This document shows positions 10,801-17,238 of a stretch of DNA of 64,000 nt, piece after piece. The notes beneath the pieces are model-generated. The model was not told where the DNA came from, did no database searches, and was given only the letters and a program-made list of their open reading frames with translations. The stretch is from the NCBI RefSeq assembly GCF_000325705.1, contig NC_019904.1, positions 3,350,001-3,414,000 of the forward strand, read 5' to 3'. A program made the position numbers and the translations under genes. Every line of letters starts with the position of its first letter. The stretch's first letter is position 1. This stretch comes from Echinicola vietnamensis DSM 17526. GTDB lineage: Bacteria; Bacteroidota; Bacteroidia; Cytophagales; Cyclobacteriaceae.

Positions 10801-11027
10801 CCAATAAAGGAAAATAACAATACATCTTCGGTAGTGGCAGGGATGCTGTATTTTCCATCTAGGCCTGTGACAGTACCTGTTCCTGTGCCTTGCACCTGAA
10901 CGGTGACGCCCGGAAGGGGATCGCCACTCGCATTGTCAGTTACGGTGCCTGAGATTTCACTGTCTTGGGCCCAGCTTGGCAAGACCAGTAAAACCATGAT
11001 TAGGAAATTTAATACGCTTGTTTTCAT
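7878..11027 (-). CDS. SusC/RagA-family TonB-dependent outer-membrane transporter
   Basis: A 1049-residue TonB-dependent importer. In order it has a signal peptide (1-20, ending SWA), a carboxypeptidase-regulatory-like domain (about 24-95), the TonB box DEVVVVGY (102-109), a plug domain containing LQGRVPGLYV and IDGIPT, and a 22-strand barrel ending in the aromatic C-terminus LGLNVNF. It forms the outer-membrane uptake complex with the adjacent SusD protein. It follows the proximal sugar porter by 45 bp and is probably in the same transcript, controlled by the hybrid sensor at 13008-15749. The fructan substrate is inferred from the locus. Confidence 0.95.
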   Translation of the reverse strand: MKTSVLNFLIMVLLVLPSWAQDSEISGTVTDNASGDPLPGVTVQVQGTGTGTVTGLDGKYSIPATTEDVLLFSFIGYQTAKETVGNRSSIDVALGQDVSNLDEVVVVGYSSQKKSDMTGAIVAVDLTPIEGQSMSNGNPMQALQGRVPGLYVEKSGDPSGASSRVLIRGVSTLGNNDPLYVIDGIPTKRPEVFASLSPDAIESIQVLKDASASSIYGSRAANGVILVTTKNKTLGGDKLGVSFNSTFSVLSEKQQRYDMLNAQQRGEAIWRASVNDGADPASGYGEIYDFDWNGDFDNPVLNSVTVQPFVGGNESIPAGDTDWQDETYEKGYAFNNELTVTTNSEKSSLMVNLGYYKNTGMLKYTDFERYTARLNANTWLFNDKVRFGINTQFSSSNELLAAMDVGGAPTPGLAITLAPTIPVYDANGSFAGPLGSGYSDRNNPVLMQYLNRWDNTRKNNFYGNVFAEWSILENLTFKTSLGLDLSDYQRKDIEPKVNNGFVNRNNNRLIWDTNKFTSLVFSNTLNYKLVKGDHRFDVLLGVESIKDDFNSILSQADGFAVESESYFVLNAASGARTNSGSATGSRLLSQFGKINYAFSDKYLASFTLRRDGSSRFGKNNRYGIFPAATVGWRISNEAFMEDSQVFSDLKIRLGYGEVGNQEIGDLARFGLYESRYGPNQAQYGGGFFETYYNVGTAYDINGNDTGTLPSGFVSIQAENPDLKWETTQEWNVGVDFSLFNYAINGSFDYFNRKTTDILTTPPIASVIGEGQQRVLNGASTATHGWELALNWAKDVNSDLTVSVNTNFGAFKDEITYLPEEVRTAFPGTINNSILGHSQFSIFGYQTDGLFQSQEDVDNSPDQDGARPGGLKFKDINNDGVIDSDDRDFIGTTLPDLEYGIGVDIKYKNFDFSIFGSGVAGRIGQDPYIFWNNFVQGRENAGLGVLNAWTPENSSSTIPSLSLAFNDTRTSDYLFRNNAYFKIRNLQFGYSFPEEMISKWAGMSRLRVYFQGENLLWFTPKDYIGSDPERTDVNRIPVPTTFTLGLNVNF

Positions 11028-11072
11028 AAGGTAAATGGGTTTGTCATGTAAATTTTTTAGGTTAATTGTGTT

Positions 11073-12425
11073 TTAGGTTTTGTGATCGCTTGGAAATTTT
11101 TCATATAGTTTTTGAGCTAATTTTGAATGGAGATTTTCTAATTCAAGTCCTTTGGTTTCGGGCATATAGCGCCAGACAAAAACAAATTGAAGTATCATCA
11201 GTGCCATGAACACCATGAAAATCTGAAATGGCATCAAGGTATCGATCAACACGGCACCAAAGAGTGTAATCATGGCGGCGCCCCCCCAATGCACTCCCGC
11301 ACCAAAAGACTGGCCCATCGCTCGGACTTTGTTTGGAAAAATCTCTGAGATAAATACCCATATAACCGCTCCTTGTCCAATGCCATGTGCTGCAATAAAG
11401 ATGAGGATACTCGTCAGGATGAATAGAGGAGATGAGCTGTCATAAAATCCGTAACTGACCAAGCCTAAACTGATGATATATCCCATGGATCCGATGAGCA
11501 TCAGTTGCTTTCTGCCGGTTTTATCGATCAGAGACATGCCGATCAGGGTAAATATTAAATTGGTGAATCCTATGCATACAGCCCCCAATAATGAGGTGGT
11601 CGTTACAAAACCTGCTTTTTCCATGATCTCGGGTGCATAGTACAGGATGAAGTTTATACCACTGAGTTGGTTGAATATCGCGATGATACCAGCCAGAAAA
11701 AGTGGTAGCCGGTTTTTGGCAGAGAAAAGTTTCATCTTTTTTGAACGCAGTGAATCATGCTTGATGGAAAGCAATAGCTGATCTATCTTTCCTGTAGTGA
11801 TCTTTTTGAGTACCTTTTGTGCAGCTGATTCATCCTTTTGCTTGAGGATCAACCAGCGGGGGCTTTCGGGTATGTCCAAAATAAAAGCTAGGTAGATGAT
11901 CGCAGGGATTATTTCTGCTGCTAGCATCCAGCGCCAATCATTGTGGTCTCCTACACCTTGGAGAAGGTAGTTGGAAACATAGGCCACTAAAATCCCTGAG
12001 ACAATATTGATTTGGTAAAGACCTACACGACGACCTCTTTGATAGGCCTGGGAAATCTCTGACACATAAGTAGGGGCAGCAATGGAACTGGCACCAATGG
12101 CTACTCCACCGACAAAACGGTAAAAAGAAAACACAAATGGGTCTGTTGCCAATGCAGTACCTAAAGCGGACACCAAAAACATCACCCCAATCCAGAATAA
12201 AGTATTTTTTCGACCCAAGTGGTGACAGGGGATTCCTCCCAGTAATGCACCGATCACTGTGCCCCACAAGGCTACGGACATGATGAAAAAGCCATGGAAC
12301 CAATCAGAGGTTTGCCAAAGTGCCTTGAGTGGTAAATTGGCACCCGATATTACAGCAGTATCAAAACCGAATAGAAATCCGGTGAGGGATACAATAAATG
12401 CGTAATAAGTGGTGAGGTTCTTCAC
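11073..12425 (-). CDS. MFS sugar porter (proximal copy of the fructan locus)
   Basis: A 450-residue, 12-TM sugar porter family protein with GFLFGFDTAVISGAN near the N-terminus, PTYVSEISQAYQRG, IPESPRWLIL, QLSGINFILYYAPE and the C-terminal MPETKGLELE motif. It shares its motifs with the porter at 1284-2630. It is the first gene after the 582-bp regulatory gap below the sensor gene, so it probably heads the fructan operon. It likely carries fructose, sucrose or a short oligofructan across the inner membrane by proton symport. Having two porters in one locus suggests separate products of the two GH32 enzymes, but the substrates are not visible in the sequence. Confidence 0.87.
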   Translation of the reverse strand: MKNLTTYYAFIVSLTGFLFGFDTAVISGANLPLKALWQTSDWFHGFFIMSVALWGTVIGALLGGIPCHHLGRKNTLFWIGVMFLVSALGTALATDPFVFSFYRFVGGVAIGASSIAAPTYVSEISQAYQRGRRVGLYQINIVSGILVAYVSNYLLQGVGDHNDWRWMLAAEIIPAIIYLAFILDIPESPRWLILKQKDESAAQKVLKKITTGKIDQLLLSIKHDSLRSKKMKLFSAKNRLPLFLAGIIAIFNQLSGINFILYYAPEIMEKAGFVTTTSLLGAVCIGFTNLIFTLIGMSLIDKTGRKQLMLIGSMGYIISLGLVSYGFYDSSSPLFILTSILIFIAAHGIGQGAVIWVFISEIFPNKVRAMGQSFGAGVHWGGAAMITLFGAVLIDTLMPFQIFMVFMALMILQFVFVWRYMPETKGLELENLHSKLAQKLYEKFPSDHKT

Positions 12426-13007
12426 GGTTTTTGAGTTTTACTGTTACTATTAGCACAAGAAAATTCATGGAGATTATCATGAGCCATTGATCTCAATCTA
12501 GGTAGGATGAGAGGAAATATGTTTTAATCCTGTCCCAAAATTTTATAATTTCAGATTACAAGCTGAACGGGGATGGAAAAGTAGTTTAACGGTGGATTTA
12601 AGCCTGATTTTGGAAGGAAACAAAGACACGAGATTGTTTCAATATTGTCTCAAATTTTTAAAATTGTATCGTTTTTTATAAGAAATCGGGGCTGCTCAAT
12701 CAATAGGGTTGGGCTGATAGATGAATAAAAACAAAATGTCACGTGAAAATCCATTTTAAAACATCGTCATAATTTGATTTTTTCAAGAGATTGTTTGGCT
12801 AGATGGAAGGGGAGAGGAGTGCTTTTTGCTGACGGGATGGGAGGTGTTTTGAGAGGGGGCCTTAAATCTTGATTCGGGTAACCTGAAGAGAGGCCAAGCT
12901 GAAATATGCTTAAGATGAATAATGGTGATCATGGAAGCCGATGATGAACCTCTGTTCGTTTTTTACCCATGGTTGGGTGATGGGATGAAGGATAAATGCG
13001 TTTAGGA
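12426..13007. promoter_or_regulatory. 582-bp non-coding region with three ATTGTnTC direct repeats
   Basis: No convincing gene lies here. It separates the sensor gene from the fructan operon and should carry the operon promoter (minus strand). Three direct repeats stand out: ATTGTTTC (12633-12640), ATTGTCTC (12644-12651) and ATTGTATC (12663-12670), starting 11 and 19 bp apart in an AT-rich stretch. AraC-type DNA-binding domains, like the one ending the adjacent sensor, often bind direct repeats, so these are candidate activator sites. I found no clean Bacteroidota TTTG/TAnnTTTG promoter. A small ACCCA/TGGGT hairpin at 12965-12978 is not followed by a T tract for the minus-strand gene above it. 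Confidence 0.4.
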
Positions 13008-15749
13008 TTAGCTGTTTTTGCATTGGTCTCTAAATTCAGAAGGGGTGCTTCCGAAATAGTTTTTAAAAGCAGTAGAAAAATAAGCTGAAGTGGAGAAACC
13101 TACTTGAAAAGCTATATCAGCAATCGGGGTATCATTTTCAGCCAGTAAGCGCTTGGCTTTTTTCATGCGCACTCTGTTGATATAATCATTCACACTGTAT
13201 CCTAGCATGGATTTTACTTTACGGTAAAGTTGTCCGCGTGAAAGCCCAATTTCATCACAAATGGTGTTCACACCAAACTGAGGATCGCTGAGGTGTTGTT
13301 CTATGATTGCATTGAAGGCATTGATGAACTTTTTATCGGTTGAGATTCCCGAGGATTTGGATTTCTCTATGGGGAGTTCATGGAGGTAATGCTCCCTTAA
13401 CTTCTGCCTGTTGGCAAGTAGTGTTTTGATTCGTTCAAGTAACAATGTAAAGCTGAAAGGTTTGGAGATATAGTCATCTACGCCAAGTTTGATTCCCTCA
13501 ATCCGCTCATCCAAAGAACTTTTTGCAGTAATGACGATGATAGGGATATGGGATGTCCTGATGTCATCCTTTAGCTTTTTGATGATGTCAAAGCCACTTC
13601 CTTGCTTTAGCATAAGGTCGCAAGTGATCAAGTCAGGGAGTTTGTCCAGCGCTTTGGCGATACCAACTTCAAAATTCTCTGCCTCCAGGATATTGTAATG
13701 GGCGGAAAGCTGTTGGCAAAGGTATTGTCGTATCTGCTGATCATCTTCAATGATCAGCAGTGTCTGCTCTTTTTCTTCCTGCGTGTCCCTAGATATTTTG
13801 GGAGTTACCTCTTCCAAAATGCCAATGTTCTCTTCGGAGAAATATTGGGTTGCCGTGCCATTAAGCATTTCGGACTCGTTAAAATGTGCTTTCCCCATTT
13901 GTAACACCACCTCAAAGGAAGTGCCTTTGCCAAGCGTACTTTCTAAGCAGATTTCTCCATGGTGGAGCTCGATAAGTTCTTTTGATAGTGCCAGACCAAT
14001 ACCGCTGCCGGCGGCAGAATAGGTTTCTCCTTGATAAAAACGATCAAAAACATGGCTAGTATCTTCTGGTGACATACCAGATCCTGTATCTTCCACACGG
14101 ATGCACACCTTGTTGGAAAGAGGCTTTTCAGTGACTTTTACGATAACACTACCGTGAATAGGCGTAAACTTGAAGGCATTTGATAGGAGATTAAACATTA
14201 CTTTGTCCAGCATCATGGGATCATACCAAACTTTTAAGTTACGGTTATCTGCCAATAGCCGTAGCGTGATGTCATGTTTTTGAGCAGTTTTATCAAAGGA
14301 ATTTAGAATGTCCTGTAAAAATGGAATGAGTTCCTGCTCCACGGCTTTTACCTTCATCTTGGCATGATCTATTTTTCGCAGGTCCATGAGCTGGTTTACC
14401 AATCGCAGTAAGCGCATGGTGTTTTTACGAATGAGCTGTAGATCAGGCTTAAATGGGGCAGCATCTTTATTGGCCAACAGGTCTTCTACTGGAGCCTGTA
14501 TGAGGGTTAGCGGTGTGCGGAATTCATGGGAGATATTGGTAAAAAAGTCAAACTTTTGTTGGGTGGCTTCTTCCGCCTTTTTGGAGAGGCTGAGTACTTT
14601 GTCTTTTTGTTGGAGGATTTCATCGTTTTTGTTTTTCAGCTCTTCATTGATCTCTTGTTTTTCACGGAGGGATTTAAAGACATAAGCGAGTGAAATAATG
14701 GCTACAAAAAGTGTCAGGCCAAATCCGAAAAGAAAGGTACGCTGGTTTTTGTAAATCTCCATTTGAACATCAATGCGCTGCTTTTGTCTAGTGATATTAT
14801 CTTGCTGGTCGATAATTTTATCCGTTTGCTGCTTCATAATACGGATATTGGTAGAGTCTACTACTGCAGTTTGGAGGATGTTTTCCTTTACTACTTGTTC
14901 ATCAGATAGGATCTTATGTGCGATTTCAATCGCAATATCGCCACCGGTAGGGTAAAGAAACGTGGCGTCCAATATTCCATCAGTTACGGCTTGGATTCCA
15001 CCATAAGGACCAGGAAGAGCATCTACACCGATAAACTTCTTTTGAACGATATCTAGGTTTTTGCAAATTTCATGTGCGCCAATGGCCATTACATCATTAT
15101 GCCCAAATACCAAGTCAAATTCCGGGATGGTGCCAGATTGGAGATGCTGCTTCAGCCTGTTTTTAGCGGTGTCTTTTTCCCATTCACCTTTGATGCTGGT
15201 AACGATTTCGATTTCCGAATCCTGAAAACCTTTTAGTAAACCTCTATGCCTTTCCTTTGCAGGAGAGCTTCCTTGGAGTCCCCATATCTCCAATACGCGT
15301 CCTTGACCTTTTAGGAGGTTTCTGATGTACTGTCCAGCGGTATGCCCCACATCATAATTATCACCACCGACATAAGCAGTATAGAGGTTTGAACTTATCT
15401 TCCTGTCTATCACGATTACCGGTATACCATTTTGGAAGGCTTCTTCCACAATTGGGGTGATGGGTTCTGATTCATTTGGGGATACGATCAGTAGGTCAAT
15501 GCCTTCGTCCAAAAAATCCCTGATTTGTCTGATTTGAGTGGTATTGTCTCCTTTGGCATCTTTGATTTCGAGCGAGAGTTCAGGGTAGAAGCTGAGTTCA
15601 CGATACATTTCTTGGTGCATGGCTCTTCTCCACGCATCACCACTTACACACTGAGAAAAACCAATTTTGTAGGTGGCATGGTCTTTTTCAGGATTACAGG
15701 AAAAGAATGCGGCTACATAAAGCAGAACTACCAAAAGCTGGATTTTCAT
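13008..15749 (-). CDS. Hybrid two-component system sensor/regulator, fructose-sensing type
   Basis: A 913-residue one-protein phosphorelay. Residues 27-300 form a LacI/RbsB-like periplasmic sugar-binding domain (DLLIVSPNESEP, VIVIDRKI, VFGHNDVMAIGA). A single TM segment is at about 338-358. The HisKA domain has NISHEFRTPL with His408. The HATPase has an N box at about 520, DTGSGM at 554-559 and GSGIGLAL at 581-588. The receiver has phosphoacceptor Asp711. An AraC-type helix-turn-helix lies at about 815-909. In B. thetaiotaomicron the equivalent BT1754 binds fructose and activates the fructan locus. Position and architecture suggest the same role here. The N-terminus ends in a lipobox-like FFSC (Cys18). 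Confidence 0.93.
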   Translation of the reverse strand: MKIQLLVVLLYVAAFFSCNPEKDHATYKIGFSQCVSGDAWRRAMHQEMYRELSFYPELSLEIKDAKGDNTTQIRQIRDFLDEGIDLLIVSPNESEPITPIVEEAFQNGIPVIVIDRKISSNLYTAYVGGDNYDVGHTAGQYIRNLLKGQGRVLEIWGLQGSSPAKERHRGLLKGFQDSEIEIVTSIKGEWEKDTAKNRLKQHLQSGTIPEFDLVFGHNDVMAIGAHEICKNLDIVQKKFIGVDALPGPYGGIQAVTDGILDATFLYPTGGDIAIEIAHKILSDEQVVKENILQTAVVDSTNIRIMKQQTDKIIDQQDNITRQKQRIDVQMEIYKNQRTFLFGFGLTLFVAIISLAYVFKSLREKQEINEELKNKNDEILQQKDKVLSLSKKAEEATQQKFDFFTNISHEFRTPLTLIQAPVEDLLANKDAAPFKPDLQLIRKNTMRLLRLVNQLMDLRKIDHAKMKVKAVEQELIPFLQDILNSFDKTAQKHDITLRLLADNRNLKVWYDPMMLDKVMFNLLSNAFKFTPIHGSVIVKVTEKPLSNKVCIRVEDTGSGMSPEDTSHVFDRFYQGETYSAAGSGIGLALSKELIELHHGEICLESTLGKGTSFEVVLQMGKAHFNESEMLNGTATQYFSEENIGILEEVTPKISRDTQEEKEQTLLIIEDDQQIRQYLCQQLSAHYNILEAENFEVGIAKALDKLPDLITCDLMLKQGSGFDIIKKLKDDIRTSHIPIIVITAKSSLDERIEGIKLGVDDYISKPFSFTLLLERIKTLLANRQKLREHYLHELPIEKSKSSGISTDKKFINAFNAIIEQHLSDPQFGVNTICDEIGLSRGQLYRKVKSMLGYSVNDYINRVRMKKAKRLLAENDTPIADIAFQVGFSTSAYFSTAFKNYFGSTPSEFRDQCKNS

Positions 15750-16099
15750 AGGGTAAAATTGAGGTTATTTCAAGCAGTAAACAAATATGCAAAAAAAATG
15801 AGCAATAGGCTTTAGTGATTTACGCTATTTCTGCGTTAGGAATCGCCTACGGAGATAAAAGAGGTTTAAAACTACAAGAAAATCAAAATGTTTGTGAATT
15901 GGGATATTCACTTCGACGGGTGGTGTTCTTTTCTATCTGTCACATAGAACTGGAAGCAGTAGTCTGCCAGCTGATGATGAGGAGGTTTAATATTATAATT
16001 ACTCTTTGCCGGAATCTGGGTAGGCTAGTATTTCTCAAGGTAAAAAAAGACCGCTAAAAAAGCGGTCTTGCAGATTAAATTCTTTGATCAGGCGAAAGA
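15750..16099. other. 350-bp non-coding region upstream of the sensor gene
   Basis: The stretch holds the 5' region of the hybrid sensor gene (minus strand, AT-rich near 15770-15800) and, at its far end, the terminator of the DUF4494 gene (16042-16069). I see no gene, repeat or clear promoter consensus in the rest. Confidence 0.6.
16042..16069 (-). terminator. Rho-independent terminator after the DUF4494 gene
   Basis: A perfect 9-bp stem (AAGACCGCT at 16047-16055 pairing with AGCGGTCTT at 16061-16069) closes an AAAAA loop. On the minus strand it runs into a U tract templated by the A run at 16042-16048. It begins about 30 bp past the stop codon of the minus-strand DUF4494 gene and insulates it from the sensor gene below. 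Confidence 0.85.
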
Positions 16100-16774
16100 T
16101 TATTTGTCCTCTTCTGGATCTTCCGTATGATCTTCCTCTTCATTTGCTTCTTCCTTTATTTCGATCTCCTCTTCGGAAGGATTTTCTTCCATAGGGGCTT
16201 CATCTTCTACAGGCCCTTCCTCCTCTTCTTCGGAAGTATGGTTTTGCTGATTCTCGGCACGGACTTCTTCCCTGCGGGCTTGATCAGCTTTCACTTCGCT
16301 GACAGGCTTAAGGTGGGAAGGTGGAGGAGGTAATAATTCCTCGTCTTCGCTTTCATAAGGGAATATTTCCACGATGGGGCTTTCATTGATATCGGGGACA
16401 CGGAAAGTCACCAGCATGTTGCTAAGACTTTCGTGGATCCGCTCATAGGCTTCTTTTACATCATGCGCGGTAACCAACATGTACTGGGTGACCTTCTTTT
16501 CTTTTCCACTGTCTGCATCGGCCACCACATAGGTGATTTTACACTTGTGCCACAGGTCGATGTCATCATAAAAGAATACATCTACGATATTACTCTTGCT
16601 GATATTGGTAACCTGAAAGTCTCCTCGAATGACACTTCCCAGCATGTCATATATGCGGGCTTCTGCTTCTGTAAAAGATACCGCATCGATAAGGTATTGT
16701 TCTGATACGTTTTTTAGCAGCCCTTGCTCATTTTCTTTCGCGTATTTTACTTTACACAAAAACCAAGTTCTCAT
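16100..16774 (-). CDS. DUF4494 protein with long acidic tail
   Basis: A 224-residue protein of unknown function. The first 150 residues match the Bacteroidota-specific DUF4494 family: start MRTWFLCKVKYAKENEQG, then SFTEAEARIY, IRGDFQVTNI and a DADSGKEKKVTQYMLV stretch. The rest is a Glu-rich, low-complexity tail containing proline runs (LPPPPSH) that ends in EEDHTEDPEEDK. I chose ATG at 16774 because the conserved family start lies there and an AAGGAA ribosome-binding site precedes it; an in-frame upstream ATG at 16897 would add 41 unrelated residues. It is a single-gene unit with its own terminator. No enzymatic motif is visible. Confidence 0.85.
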   Translation of the reverse strand: MRTWFLCKVKYAKENEQGLLKNVSEQYLIDAVSFTEAEARIYDMLGSVIRGDFQVTNISKSNIVDVFFYDDIDLWHKCKITYVVADADSGKEKKVTQYMLVTAHDVKEAYERIHESLSNMLVTFRVPDINESPIVEIFPYESEDEELLPPPPSHLKPVSEVKADQARREEVRAENQQNHTSEEEEEGPVEDEAPMEENPSEEEIEIKEEANEEEDHTEDPEEDK

Positions 16775-17238
16775 TTTTTCCTTCTTTTTGCTATTCGGAT
16801 GGCTAAGGTAACACCTAATCAAGAAAGCCCAAATAGAAAAATTTAATATTTTGACAAGCCTGCTGATGCACAGCAGAATCGCTGAATGGGCCATCACGAT
16901 GAATAGGATAGTTTGGGATTTGTGTGGATGTTTAAATGGTGATTTAGGAGAGGATCCATGTAGTAGTCAGTTGGGAATAGTTGGATCAGGACATGTTTTT
17001 TGGAGATATATTTCAGTAAGTTTTCAGGGAAGGATAGCACATACCCTTGGCTATTGAAAAGATGCCCTTTCAGTGCCAACCCCGAGTAATCTCAAGTTCA
17101 CTGTTTTAACATGGGCGATACCACAAATACCAGGAGCTTGAACATTAGATTTCGTCATTTGTTTAGTGTTGTCCAAATTTCGATGATGCTTCACAATCCG
17201 TTAAAAAAATGTATATTAACTTATAAAATATACCATTT
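16775..17238. other. 464-bp divergent intergenic region
   Basis: Lies between the divergently transcribed DUF4494 (minus) and patatin (plus) genes and must carry both promoters. The last 60 bp before the patatin ATG are very AT-rich. Short open frames here lack family features and I do not call them. No strong hairpin or repeat was seen. Confidence 0.5.

Noticed and set aside
12961..12980. Hairpin ACCCA/TGGGT after the hybrid sensor gene as a terminator
   Set aside because: Stem is only 5 bp and the T run is on the wrong side for the minus-strand transcript.
16851..17079. Short open frames in the DUF4494-patatin gap
   Set aside because: Overlapping on both strands, no conserved motif and no plausible start signal.
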